This document shows, one piece after another, positions 33,123-41,885 of a stretch of 47,916 nt of DNA. The notes below the pieces were generated by a model, which worked only from the letters and a program-made list of their open reading frames with translations, searched no databases and was not told the origin of the DNA. The stretch is from assembly GCA_900550055.1 (NCBI GenBank), contig URQU01000011.1:1-47916 (forward strand). The letters run 5' to 3'. A program made the position numbers and the translations under genes. How positions within the stretch are numbered: the first letter of the stretch is position 1; the number at the start of each line of letters is the position of its first letter. Origin of the DNA: an uncultured Coriobacteriaceae bacterium. Lineage in GTDB: Bacteria > Actinomycetota > Coriobacteriia > Coriobacteriales > Eggerthellaceae.

Positions 33123-34490
33123 TTACTGCAGCTTGCCGTAACGCTCTTCCGTGATCTGATCGAGCGTCTTGCCCTGCGTGTCAGGGCACCACACCACGCC
33201 GACCACGAGCGACACCACCAGCACCGCGCACATGATGAGCGCCGCCGGGAAGAAGCCGGCGGGGTTGGTGGAGATGTCGCCCATGATGGCGCCGACGCCT
33301 ACGAGCGACCAGATGCCAAGGGCCGCGCGCACCAAGAAGAACATGATGCCCTGAGCACCGCCGCGGTAGCGCGTCGGGAACAGCTCGGTTCCCCACAGCG
33401 CATAGAAGCACTGCGCCGAAAAGCCGGCCGAAACGCCCCACAGGATGACGTAAGCCCACAGGCACCAGCCCATGGAATCGGTGGTGCCGTTGTTGAGCGC
33501 CGCGCCGAAGATGGCGATGCAAACCCACGAGGCCAGCGCCAGCAGCGCCGAGACGCCGAACAGCACGCGATGCGGCACCTTATCGCCCAGCTTGGAGAAC
33601 ACCGCCAGCGAGCAGACGGCCACGAGCACCCATTGCACCACGCCGAGCAGGCTCTGCCCCACCGAATCCAGGTTGCCGGCAGCGGCATACAGGTACGGCA
33701 TGAACTGGCCGTTGGTACCCGCCGCCAGGTTCCACGTCAGATACACGGCCACCAAGAACACGATGGTCTTGACGTTGACGGGGTTCTTCAGCGCGTTGGC
33801 CATCATGCGGCCGAACGACTCGTGCTCAGCTGCTTCGCCCTGTTTCTCCGCCCAATCCTTGGACTCCTGCAGCTGGCGCTGCAGATTCCATGCGACAAGG
33901 GCCACCACGAGCAGCACCAGGAACAGGATGCGCGTGGACAGCAGGCCGTCGAAGGGACCGTAGGTTCCGGCGGGCAGCAACGTCTTGCCGTCGGCCGCGA
34001 AACCGGGGAGCGCGAACGACAGGGCCAAGGACAGCAGGAAGATGATGGCCGGCCCGCAGCTCCATGCGAACTGGCTGATGCCGATGTTGGCGGCGCGTTT
34101 GGTGGACGTGGACGTTTCGGAGATGTAGCTCCACGAAGCAGGGACGCCCGCTCCCACCGACAGGCCGGAGAGCACCACGCCCACTACCACCATGGGCAGG
34201 TTCATGGCGCACATGGCGATGGCCACGCCGATAGCGTATACCAGCAGGTTGTAGCGGTAGATGATGGTGCGGCCGTACTTGTCGGTCAGAAATCCGCCGA
34301 TAAGCGCGCCGATGGCGGCGCCGAACGCGTTCGCGCCGATAGCGCCCAGGACAGAAGTCCACATCGAGCCGAAACCGAATGCGGCGGCCCACGCCGTCAG
34401 CGCCACCGACGACGCCACGATGCACCCGGAATCCAGGAAGTTCGTCAACGACACCGCGATGGTGCCCTTGCGCTCCTGAGACATTGCCAT
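33123..34490 (-). CDS. Major facilitator superfamily sugar transporter, likely L-rhamnose uptake
   Basis: This 455-residue protein has about twelve membrane helices. The sugar-porter-type loop FLTDKYGRTIIYRYN lies between helices 2 and 3, and the equivalent loop FSKLGDKVPHR lies in the second half. RYRGGAQGIMFFLVR is the conserved loop before helix 10, and the tail PDTQGKTLDQITEERYG is sugar-porter-like. The ATG at 34490 is chosen because AAAGG lies 10 bases upstream; an in-frame ATG at 34508 precedes this ribosome site. It follows rhaD by 42 bases, so L-rhamnose or a rhamnoside is the likely substrate. It is not related by sequence to E. coli RhaT as far as can be judged here. Confidence 0.85.
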   Translation of the reverse strand: MAMSQERKGTIAVSLTNFLDSGCIVASSVALTAWAAAFGFGSMWTSVLGAIGANAFGAAIGALIGGFLTDKYGRTIIYRYNLLVYAIGVAIAMCAMNLPMVVVGVVLSGLSVGAGVPASWSYISETSTSTKRAANIGISQFAWSCGPAIIFLLSLALSFALPGFAADGKTLLPAGTYGPFDGLLSTRILFLVLLVVALVAWNLQRQLQESKDWAEKQGEAAEHESFGRMMANALKNPVNVKTIVFLVAVYLTWNLAAGTNGQFMPYLYAAAGNLDSVGQSLLGVVQWVLVAVCSLAVFSKLGDKVPHRVLFGVSALLALASWVCIAIFGAALNNGTTDSMGWCLWAYVILWGVSAGFSAQCFYALWGTELFPTRYRGGAQGIMFFLVRAALGIWSLVGVGAIMGDISTNPAGFFPAALIMCAVLVVSLVVGVVWCPDTQGKTLDQITEERYGKLQ

Positions 34491-34532
34491 GATCGATTCG
34501 CCTTTCACTTGTTCCTATGGCCGGCAGCTGCG

Positions 34533-35471
34533 CTAGTCCAGGAAGCTTTCGTTGATATCGAGCTTGAAATCGCGGGCGATGGCGCGCAGGCCGTCGTCGG
34601 TGATGGTGTTGCGGAACTGGTCGCTGCCGCCGTTGAGCATACGGGCCTCGGCGTAGATGGCCGCGGCCTTCTCGATGGTATGCATAAGGCCGAACGCCGT
34701 ATCGAAATCGGGGCCGGACACGAACAGGCCGTGCTGCGCCCAGATGGCGGCGTCGTAGGTTTTCATGAGCTCGCAGGTGGCCTGCGCGATCTCGGAACCG
34801 CCCGGAACCATCCACGGCACGACGCCCACGCCCTTCGGGAACACCACGATGCACTCGGTCATGGCCTTCCACAGGGCGCGCGTGATGGTGCGCGCATCAA
34901 GCGGCATGACGAACGACAGCGCGATGACGTTCTGCGGATGCGCATGGTAGATCACGCGGCAGGCGCCGTCGGTGGCCGCCACGCGGACGCTGTGGTTCAT
35001 GAAATGCGTGGGGAACTCGCTGGTGGGAACGCCCCCGTCCTTCAGGCCCCACACGATGCGCCATGCGTCGCCGGCGTCGTTGATCTCGACGATGCCCACG
35101 TTGGCGGCGGGGTCAAGCTGCACGTTGCGCATGTAGCGGCCCGAGCCCGTGGTGGCGAAGAACGCCCCACGCAGGTTGTCGGCCTGCACACCCATGGACA
35201 CCCAGCTAGAGGGGTTGTCGTAGAAGAACGGGCGGCACGCGCCCACCTGCTCGTTGGTCAGACGATACGTCAGGTTGCCGCCGTTGCGCTCGTGCCAGCC
35301 CTGGTCCCAGCCATCGGTGCACAGGCGCACGAACGCCTTCATAAACGGCTGCTGCTCCACGGCCACGCCCGAGACGGCGCCCTTGGCAACGGTGACGCCC
35401 TTGTCGAGCACGCCTTGCGCGGCTTGCGCGCCACGGCCCAGCACGTCCTGTGCGCTATCCAAAATACCCAT
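34533..35471 (-). CDS. rhaD: L-rhamnulose-1-phosphate aldolase with N-terminal extension
   Basis: This 312-residue class II aldolase splits rhamnulose-1-P into DHAP and L-lactaldehyde. Zinc ligands are His176, His178 and His247 (YHAHPQ; WAQHGLF), and Glu152 aligns with the catalytic Glu. All four sit exactly 35 residues later than in E. coli RhaD (141, 143, 212, 117). The extra 35 residues form an Ala/Gly/Val-rich, probably amphipathic segment (DSAQDVLGRGAQAAQGVLDK). The ATG at 35471 has GGCAGGA just upstream and is the only well-supported start, so the extension is probably translated. It lies between rhaA and the transporter gene. Confidence 0.95.
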   Translation of the reverse strand: MGILDSAQDVLGRGAQAAQGVLDKGVTVAKGAVSGVAVEQQPFMKAFVRLCTDGWDQGWHERNGGNLTYRLTNEQVGACRPFFYDNPSSWVSMGVQADNLRGAFFATTGSGRYMRNVQLDPAANVGIVEINDAGDAWRIVWGLKDGGVPTSEFPTHFMNHSVRVAATDGACRVIYHAHPQNVIALSFVMPLDARTITRALWKAMTECIVVFPKGVGVVPWMVPGGSEIAQATCELMKTYDAAIWAQHGLFVSGPDFDTAFGLMHTIEKAAAIYAEARMLNGGSDQFRNTITDDGLRAIARDFKLDINESFLD

Positions 35472-35577
35472 GTTCCTGCCTTTCGATGATGCGCCGGGAA
35501 CTTCGGCGCGGATCAGGCGGGCTCGGATGCAGGTCCTTGCCCGCCGCTTGCTTTCATTGCATGTAAGGGCTGATCGC

Positions 35578-36837
35578 CTATGCGCGGCCGGAGAGCACCT
35601 CATCCTCATAGGCCTTGATGGGCTCCCACAGCCCGCCATCGGTCGGCACGCCCTCGCGACGGCAGTACTCGTCCCACACGGCGCCGAACGGCATGGTCTT
35701 GAACTGCTCGGTGACGATCATCTTCTCGGAGAAGCGGTACGTATCCTGCAGCTCCTTGAGGCGCTCGACGGGCTGCAGCAGCTCGAACAGCAGGCTCTTC
35801 TCCATGGCGCGGGTGCCGGTCGCCCAGGCGCCGATGCGGTTGATGGACGCGTCGAAGAAGTCGAGGCCGATGATGACCTTGTCCCAGCCGCCCGGGCAGC
35901 GCACGATCTCGCCGGCGATCTCCTTGATGTTGTCTTCGAACAGCACCACGTGATCGGAATCCCAGTGCATGGAGCGGGTGACGTGCAGCGGCACGTACGG
36001 GAAGAACAGCAGCAGGCTGGAAAGCTTGTCGGCGATGTTTTCCATGGGGTTGAAGTGGCCGGCGTCGATGAGCACCACGTGGTTGCCGCCCTTCTTCGCG
36101 GCATAGGACACGTAGAACTCCTGGTTACCGGTGGTGAAGCCCTCCACGCCGATGCCGAAGACCTTCTGCTCCATGGCATCGATGACATGCGGCGTGTCGA
36201 AGGAATAGATCTCGTCGAGCGCATCGCGCAGGCGCTCGCGCATGCCGAAGCGATCGGCCGGGTGGTCCTTCAGGCCGTCGGGGATCCAGAAGTTGTTGAG
36301 CACCATGTCGTCAAGCTCCTCGCCGATGCGCTCGGCGATCTTGCGGCAGGCAACGCAGTGGCGGATCCAGAAGTCGCGCACGTCCTTGTCCGGAGAGGAG
36401 ACGGTAAGGCCCTCCTTGACCATGGGATGGCTGAACAGCGTGGGGTTGAAGTCGATGCCGTAGCCGTGCTCCTTGGCCCAGGCCACCCAGGGCTCGAAGT
36501 GCTTGTACTCGATCTGGTCGCGGTCGACCCAGGGGCTCTCGTCGTTGAAGATGGCGTAGCTGGCATGCAGGTTGATGCGCTTCTTACCGGGGATGAGGCT
36601 GCACGCCTTCTCGAAGTCGGCCGTCAGCTCTTCGAAGGTACGGGCGCGGCCCGGGTAGTTGCCCGTGGTCATGATGCCGCCGGAAGCCGCGTTGTCCTTC
36701 TGGTCGAAGCCCATGACGTCGTCGCCCTGCCAGCAGTTGACAGAGATCGCCTTGCCGGCCAGCTTCGCCAGGACCGCCTCGGTATCGATGCCCTCGGCGG
36801 CGTATGCCTCGCATGCCAGTTCGTAAGCTGTGCTCAT
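35578..36837 (-). CDS. rhaA: L-rhamnose isomerase
   Basis: This 419-residue TIM-barrel enzyme converts L-rhamnose to L-rhamnulose and is the same length as E. coli RhaA. Metal-site residues His261, Asp293 and Asp295 (DAGHFNP; HWDSDH) are one position from the E. coli numbers. The ATG at 36837 has AGGAG 5 bases upstream; longer in-frame starts lack support. It follows rhaB by about 100 bases. Confidence 0.97.
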   Translation of the reverse strand: MSTAYELACEAYAAEGIDTEAVLAKLAGKAISVNCWQGDDVMGFDQKDNAASGGIMTTGNYPGRARTFEELTADFEKACSLIPGKKRINLHASYAIFNDESPWVDRDQIEYKHFEPWVAWAKEHGYGIDFNPTLFSHPMVKEGLTVSSPDKDVRDFWIRHCVACRKIAERIGEELDDMVLNNFWIPDGLKDHPADRFGMRERLRDALDEIYSFDTPHVIDAMEQKVFGIGVEGFTTGNQEFYVSYAAKKGGNHVVLIDAGHFNPMENIADKLSSLLLFFPYVPLHVTRSMHWDSDHVVLFEDNIKEIAGEIVRCPGGWDKVIIGLDFFDASINRIGAWATGTRAMEKSLLFELLQPVERLKELQDTYRFSEKMIVTEQFKTMPFGAVWDEYCRREGVPTDGGLWEPIKAYEDEVLSGRA

Positions 36838-36940
36838 ATGCGCTCCTATCTTGGATGATGTGCTATGTTCAAGCCGCGATGCGGCGGTGAACCGATTCGA
36901 ATGCGCAGGGCCGACGCGCGGCGGCCCCTGCGCGTACGGG

Positions 36941-38413
36941 TTATTCGGGCTGGTATTCCACCACGTCGAACGAACGGCGGATGGCCTCTCGCGCCTCATC
37001 GAGATCGGCGAAGACGCCGTCGCCGATCATCTGCACCATAAGGTTGCCCAGGCTGGTGCCCTCGATGGGGCCGGCGAACACGGGGATGCCGCAGGCACGG
37101 GCCGTCAGCTCGTTGAGGTAGGTGTCCTGGCATCCCCCGCCGACGATGTTGATGGAGGTGTACGTACGGCCGGTCAGCGCCGACAGCTCGTTGATGGAAT
37201 CGGCGTAGCAGCCGGTCAGGCTCTCGTATACGCAGCGCATCAACTCGCCGACGGTATCCGGCACGGGCTGGCCCGTCTCGCGACAGGCGGCCTTGATCTC
37301 CTCGATCATGGACGCAGGCGCCAAGAAGCGATCGTCGTTGACGTTGACGTATGGGACGAGGGCATCGGGATGCAGCTTCTGCTCGGCGCGCGCAGCATCC
37401 GCCAGGTCGCCGAAGCCGATCTCCTTGGCGGCGCGCTTGAGCTGGGCGCCCTTGCCGGCGACGTAGCTGACGCCGTTGAGCTCGCGGCGGATGGACTGGA
37501 TCATCCACAAACCCATGATGTTCTTCAAGAAGCGGAAGCGCTTCAGATAGCCGCCCTCGTTCGTGAAGTTCTGATACCTGCTGGCGTCAGAGGTGATGGG
37601 GCCCTCGTGTTCCACGCCGAGCAGGCTCCACGTGCCGCTTGAAAGGTAGACCGCCTGCGCATCGCGCGCAGGTACCGCCAAAAACGCCGAGCCCGTGTCA
37701 TGCGTGGCGGGCAGCATCACCTGGGCATCGAAGCCCACGCGCTGCTGCACCTCGGGTGCAAGCCCGCCCACCACCGTGCCGGGCATGGCGATTTCGCCGA
37801 ACAGGCGCGCGGGGGCCGCCGCCGCCTCGAGCGCAGCGGCATCCCAGGTGCACGTGCGGGCGTTGACGAGGTTCGTGGTGGTGGCGTTGGTGTATTCGTT
37901 GACCATGTTGCCCGTGAGCAGGTAATTCAGGTATTCGGGCACCATGAGGAAGCGGTCTGCCGCCTCAAGCTCATCGGGATGCTCGGCGGCCAACGCCGCC
38001 AGCTGGTAGACCGTGTTGAACGTTTGGCGCTGAATGCCCGTGGCACGGTACAGGTTCTCCAGGCCGATGCCCGCATCCACGTCGGCGGCGACGTCGTTCG
38101 TGCGGGCATCGCGATACGCCACCGCATCGCCGACGCGTCGACCCTGAGCGTCGACCAAGACGAAATCCACGCCCCAGGTGTCGATGCCGATCGCCTCGGG
38201 GATCTTGCCGGCTTCGCGGCATTTCTCCAGGCCGACCAGGATGTTCTCCCAAATCATATCGATGTCCCAGCAATCGTGCCCGCGGCGGCGCACCTGCACG
38301 TTGTCGAAGCGGTGCACCTCCTCGAGCTCGATCTTTCCGTCGACGACGCTTCCCAGGACATGGCGTCCGCTTGAGGCCCCGATGTCGATTGCGAGGTAGT
38401 AACGCCTAGCCAT
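36941..38413 (-). CDS. rhaB: L-rhamnulokinase
   Basis: This 490-residue FGGY-family kinase phosphorylates rhamnulose to rhamnulose-1-P. It has the N-terminal ATPase loop AIDIGASSGRH, GIDTWGVDFVLVD with a catalytic-site acid, and NIVGGGCQDTYLNEL near the C-terminus. Length matches E. coli RhaB (489). The ATG overlaps the pyk stop (TGATG), with AAGGGG upstream, so it is translationally coupled to pyruvate kinase. Confidence 0.96.
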   Translation of the reverse strand: MARRYYLAIDIGASSGRHVLGSVVDGKIELEEVHRFDNVQVRRRGHDCWDIDMIWENILVGLEKCREAGKIPEAIGIDTWGVDFVLVDAQGRRVGDAVAYRDARTNDVAADVDAGIGLENLYRATGIQRQTFNTVYQLAALAAEHPDELEAADRFLMVPEYLNYLLTGNMVNEYTNATTTNLVNARTCTWDAAALEAAAAPARLFGEIAMPGTVVGGLAPEVQQRVGFDAQVMLPATHDTGSAFLAVPARDAQAVYLSSGTWSLLGVEHEGPITSDASRYQNFTNEGGYLKRFRFLKNIMGLWMIQSIRRELNGVSYVAGKGAQLKRAAKEIGFGDLADAARAEQKLHPDALVPYVNVNDDRFLAPASMIEEIKAACRETGQPVPDTVGELMRCVYESLTGCYADSINELSALTGRTYTSINIVGGGCQDTYLNELTARACGIPVFAGPIEGTSLGNLMVQMIGDGVFADLDEAREAIRRSFDVVEYQPE

Positions 38414-39903
38414 CAGCGATCCCCTTCCGCGTCTTGTTCGCCCTTGCCGCGGATCTGCACCACGTACATGACGTTGGTGGCCGCCACCTTGTCCGGCGAA
38501 CCATCGACGCCCGACGAGACGATGGGGCTGGTGGAACGATCGCCCGCCGTGAACACGGCTACATCGCCCGGCCGGACGCACCCGTGCGCCACCACGGCGC
38601 TGCGGGCGCTGTCCACGACGTGCTGCATATCGCCTTGCACGTCGGCGAGCATGGGCGTGACGCCCCAATGGATCTGCTGCTGGCGCATAACGCGCTCAAA
38701 GGGCGTCACCGCATAGATGGGAACGCGCGGGCGGAGGTTCGAAACCAGGCGCGCGGTATAACCGGAGATGGTGGGCGCCACGATGCACGATGCGTTGATG
38801 TTCTCGGCGGTTTGCACGGCGGCGATGCCCACGGCAAGCGCCACGCGGGCGCGCACACGCGTGCGGTCGGGGAAACGCTCATCGAACAGATACGGCTCGC
38901 TGGCCTCGGCGATGCGCGACATCATCTGCACGGCAGGCACCGGGTAGCGCCCGCAAGCCGTCTCGCCCGACAGCATGACGGCATCGGTGCCGTCGTAGAT
39001 GGCGTTGGCCACATCCCCCACCTCGGCACGGGTGGGACGCGGGTTGCGGATCATGGAGTCGAGCATCTGGGTTGCCGTGATGACCGGCTTGGACGCGCGG
39101 TTGCACGCGCGGATGATCTCCTTCTGGATATGGGGAACCTTGTGCGCGGGCACTTCCACGCCTAGATCGCCGCGCGCGATCATGATGCCGTCGGAGGCCT
39201 CGATGATCTGGTTGATGTTCTCAACGGCCTCGTGGCATTCGATCTTCGAGATGAACATGATGTCGGATCCGCCGTGCTCGTCGAGGAACGCCCGCATCTC
39301 GCGCACGCCCCCGGCATCGCGGATAAACGACGCTGCCACGAAATCGACCTGCTGCTCGATGCCGAAGAGCAGGTCGCCGCGGTCTTGATCGGTCATGACC
39401 GGCAACGGCACCGAGGTTCCGGGGAGGTTCATGGACTTGCGCTCGCCTAAGACGCCGGAGTTCTGGACGGTGCAATGGATGTCGGTGCCCTCGACGCCGT
39501 CGACGGCAAGCTCGATCAAACCGTCATCCACCAAGATGACCGTGCCCGGAGCCACCGATCGCCACAGGCCCTTGCAGGTGTGCGACACCACGCGGTCGGT
39601 GCCCTCGACGTCGGCCTCGGTGAACGTGAACGAGTTGCCGGCCATCAGCTGCACGGGTTCATGCCCGGACAGCAGGCCCGTGCGGATCTCGGGGCCCTTC
39701 GTATCCAAAAGGATGGCGCAGGGGCTGTCCATCTCCCGACGCACCTTGCGCAAGCGGTCCATTCGAGCGCGCTGCTCATCATGGGTCCCATGTGAGAAAT
39801 TGAAGCGCGCTATGTCCATGCCCGCGTTGATGAGACCCTTGAGCGTCGATTCGTTATCCACCGACGGACCCAAGGTGCACACGATCTTCGTTCGCTTTGC
39901 CAT
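38413..39903 (-). CDS. pyk: Pyruvate kinase
   Basis: This 496-residue enzyme makes pyruvate and ATP from PEP and ADP. It has KIVCTLGPS, MDIARFNFSHG, LLDTKGPEIRTG, the catalytic-lysine block FISKIECHEAVENI, and MIARGDLGVE. A C-terminal regulatory domain of about 130 residues is present, plus a short tail. AAGGTGG precedes the ATG. It heads the rhamnose operon and shares one base with rhaB, an unusual arrangement for a core glycolytic gene. It may be the only Pyk or a sugar-induced paralogue. Confidence 0.97.
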   Translation of the reverse strand: MAKRTKIVCTLGPSVDNESTLKGLINAGMDIARFNFSHGTHDEQRARMDRLRKVRREMDSPCAILLDTKGPEIRTGLLSGHEPVQLMAGNSFTFTEADVEGTDRVVSHTCKGLWRSVAPGTVILVDDGLIELAVDGVEGTDIHCTVQNSGVLGERKSMNLPGTSVPLPVMTDQDRGDLLFGIEQQVDFVAASFIRDAGGVREMRAFLDEHGGSDIMFISKIECHEAVENINQIIEASDGIMIARGDLGVEVPAHKVPHIQKEIIRACNRASKPVITATQMLDSMIRNPRPTRAEVGDVANAIYDGTDAVMLSGETACGRYPVPAVQMMSRIAEASEPYLFDERFPDRTRVRARVALAVGIAAVQTAENINASCIVAPTISGYTARLVSNLRPRVPIYAVTPFERVMRQQQIHWGVTPMLADVQGDMQHVVDSARSAVVAHGCVRPGDVAVFTAGDRSTSPIVSSGVDGSPDKVAATNVMYVVQIRGKGEQDAEGDR

Positions 39904-40074
39904 GCAGCCACCTTACCGTTGCTTTTCGTCTCGTAAACACAAAAACTATACCGCTAAACGGCTGCGATTCCTCGGCAATCGGAAAACCCCACTTTTGCGC
40001 TAGACTCACTGCAAGATTCCAGCGGAAAGGCAGCGAGCGTCATGCGAACGCTACATCGCCCGGAACGCCGTAAG
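39904..40074 (-). promoter_or_regulatory. Upstream region of the pyk-rha operon with candidate -10 box
   Basis: On the minus strand a TATAGT (39945-39950) lies about 45 bases before the pyk start, with no good -35 at standard spacing. A weak -35 would fit a promoter dependent on an activator. No regulator gene is adjacent. Confidence 0.35.
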
Positions 40075-40349
40075 CTACAGCAGCTCCCCGCCATACAAAG
40101 GCTCGAACACGGATTCCCGATGGTTCTCGAACAGGTCGTGGGCGCTGCGGCGCCGAGCGCATACAGCCCGCCGAGCACGACAGCTCCCAGCAGCTCGCCG
40201 CGGCAATACGGAAGGACGAGCGTGCGCAGCACATACGTTTTCGAACAGCCGAGCGCGTATGCGGCGCCGAGCAGGCCTCAGCACAACGTGAGCGCCAGCG
40301 CGACAACTGCTACGGCGCGAAAGCGATGCTTCTTGGATTCGTTCTTCAT
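40075..40349 (-). pseudogene. Degraded gene for a small exported protein
   Basis: A start with a very good ribosome site (AAAAGGA, 5 bases before ATG at 40349) opens MKNESKKHRFRAVAVV followed by ALALTLC, a signal-peptide pattern, but is stopped by TGA at 40278-40280. Beyond it the same frame resumes hydrophobic sequence (GLLGAAYALG; GAVVLGGLYALGAAA). The neighbouring frame ends sensibly (LFENHRESVFEPLYGGELL, stop at 40075). An imperfect tandem duplication is visible: TGTTCGA-AAC ... GGCGAGCTGCTG, then TGTTCGAGAAC ... GGGGAGCTGCTG, with the copies out of frame. This looks like one nonsense change plus at least one frameshift. The family is not recognised. Confidence 0.45.
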
Positions 40350-40416
40350 GGTATTCCTTTTGGCACGGCGGAGACGATACCGGAAAGAGCGCATCAGGCG
40401 GATGCGCGCGTCGAGA

Positions 40417-40457
40417 CGAAAACGGACCCGCAGCATACCCGCTGCGGGTCCGTTTTT
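40417..40457. terminator. Bidirectional terminator after dfx
   Basis: ACGGACCCGCAGC pairs perfectly with GCTGCGGGTCCGT around the loop ATACCC (40435-40440), flanked by AAAA on the left and TTTTT on the right. It lies about 20 bases past the dfx stop and can act on both strands. Confidence 0.85.
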
Positions 40458-40478
40458 CTCGCATGTTGCGGCCAGGTC

Positions 40479-40859
40479 TTAGATCTCCTTGACCCACAAG
40501 CCGTGGAGGTTGCAGTACTCGTAGACCTTCACGGGCTTGTCGCCGGCGGCAACGGTGAAGTTCGCCTCGGGCGCATCGGCGGGCGTGAGCGGGGCAACCT
40601 GGTAGCCCTTTTCCGTGACCAGAACCACCATGGTGATGAAGTGCGGCTCAGTCATGGGATGGGCGACCTCGCCCACCTGCACGTGCACGTTCGCACCATC
40701 GACCGCAACCTGCGGCACGTGCTTCTCGAACGCGCCGTCGGTGCTGTTCGCCGTAAGCTCGGCCATGGCCTCGCCGCAGCAGGACATGGGCACGCCCTGA
40801 TCGAACACCTTGATGGCCACGTTGCCGCAATGCATGCACTTGAAGAATTTGACGTCCAT
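40479..40859 (-). CDS. dfx: Desulfoferrodoxin-type superoxide reductase
   Basis: This 126-residue protein reduces superoxide to peroxide without making oxygen, a defence typical of anaerobes. The N-terminal rubredoxin-like centre I has C8, C11, C27, C28. The catalytic centre II has Glu45-Lys46-His47 (EKHVP), His67, His73, Cys116 and His119 (CNLHG), matching the Desulfovibrio enzyme closely. The ATG at 40859 has GAGGGG 7 bases upstream. It is followed by a bidirectional terminator and appears to have its own promoter. Confidence 0.97.
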   Translation of the reverse strand: MDVKFFKCMHCGNVAIKVFDQGVPMSCCGEAMAELTANSTDGAFEKHVPQVAVDGANVHVQVGEVAHPMTEPHFITMVVLVTEKGYQVAPLTPADAPEANFTVAAGDKPVKVYEYCNLHGLWVKEI

Positions 40860-40881
40860 GATAAAACCCCTCTCAGGTTTA

Positions 40882-40967
40882 CAACGGCAACCCCAGCGGC
40901 GCCGTTGCTTCCAGTATAGAAACGCCTTACGTGCACGGAGGGCTCGCAGACCGTTGTTTGCGAGCCC
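40882..40967 (-). promoter_or_regulatory. dfx upstream region: -10 box and two hairpins
   Basis: A TATACT (40913-40918, minus strand) could be the -10 of dfx, with no strong -35. In the leader CAACGGC (40882-40888) pairs with GCCGTTG (40901-40907). Upstream, GGGCTCGCA (40940-40948) pairs with TGCGAGCCC (40959-40967) and may end lgt transcription, though without a T-tract. Confidence 0.35.
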
Positions 40968-41015
40968 GTTACATTCCCTGTGCACGCTTGTAGCGTGTCT
41001 TATATGTTACTCTTT

Positions 41016-41840
41016 TTATACCATTTCTGGAAGCCCTTTTTGCGATTTCTTGGTGCGAACGGCATAAACAAGGGCGCACGCCCCCGCCACCATGAGCGGA
41101 ACGCTGAGGACCTGGCCCATGGTCAGCCATCCGCCCCATAGGTAGCCGATTTGCGCATCGGGCTGGCGAACGAACTCGATGAGGAAGCGGAACAGGCCAT
41201 AGCCCATAAGGAACACGCCCAAAAACGTCCCCTGAGGACGCGGAGGTTGCTTGCGCGACATGACGTATAGCACGCAGAACAGCACAACGCCCTCGAGCAG
41301 GGCCTCGTAGAGCTGCGAGGGGTGGCGCGGCATGGCGCCCGCCGTGCCGCCGAACACCACGCCCCACGGCAAGCTGGTGGGCGCGCCCCACAGCTCGCCG
41401 TTCACGAAGTTGGCGCAGCGACCGAAGAACAGGCCGATGGGCGCCGCGATGCAGCCCATGTCGGCAAGCGTGAGGTATGGGATGCCGGTGAAGCGCGCCG
41501 CCACGATGCCCGAGAGCAGCGCGCCGATAAGGCCCCCATGAAAGCTCATACCGCCGTGGTTGAACGCCAAGATCTCGGCAGGATGGGAGAAATAGTAGCC
41601 ATCGCCGTACACGAGCACGTAGCCAAGACGTCCTCCCAAGATCACGCCTATGATGGCGCACAGCACCACGGCGAGCAGGCTGTCCGCATCCACCCGCACC
41701 TTCCAGCGCTTCGCCACCCGCCACAGCACCAACGCCGCGCACACGAAGCCGGCCACATAGGCGATGCCGTACCAGCGCACGATAAAAGGCCCGACAGCGA
41801 ACGCCACCGGGTCGAGCATGCGATATATTTCGTTTAACAT
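41016..41840 (-). CDS. lgt: Prolipoprotein diacylglyceryl transferase
   Basis: This 274-residue, seven-helix membrane enzyme attaches diacylglycerol to lipobox cysteines, the first step of lipoprotein maturation. It has MSFHGGLIG with the essential His101 region and the Lgt signature GRCANFVNGELWG. The ATG at 41840 has CGGAG 8 bases upstream; an in-frame ATG at 41864 does not. Its substrates would include the binding lipoprotein encoded at 8216-9829. Confidence 0.97.
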   Translation of the reverse strand: MLNEIYRMLDPVAFAVGPFIVRWYGIAYVAGFVCAALVLWRVAKRWKVRVDADSLLAVVLCAIIGVILGGRLGYVLVYGDGYYFSHPAEILAFNHGGMSFHGGLIGALLSGIVAARFTGIPYLTLADMGCIAAPIGLFFGRCANFVNGELWGAPTSLPWGVVFGGTAGAMPRHPSQLYEALLEGVVLFCVLYVMSRKQPPRPQGTFLGVFLMGYGLFRFLIEFVRQPDAQIGYLWGGWLTMGQVLSVPLMVAGACALVYAVRTKKSQKGLPEMV

Positions 41841-41885
41841 GGGGAAAGCTCCGTTCCATAGCATTCGAACGGAGAAAAGGATACC

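Noticed and set aside
32877..35489. An 870-codon plus-strand open frame opposite the rhamnose transporter and rhaD
   Set aside because: Arg/His/Ala/Gly-rich, no domain, crosses two well-supported genes and their gap; shadow frame.
33123..39903. A bacterial microcompartment locus, suggested by RhaD's extension
   Set aside because: No shell protein, aldehyde dehydrogenase or lactaldehyde reductase is present here; kept only as a question about the extension.
40042..40482. A 146-codon plus-strand open frame
   Set aside because: Composition is unlike a real protein, it runs through the bidirectional terminator, and the minus strand has the better ribosome site and signal peptide.
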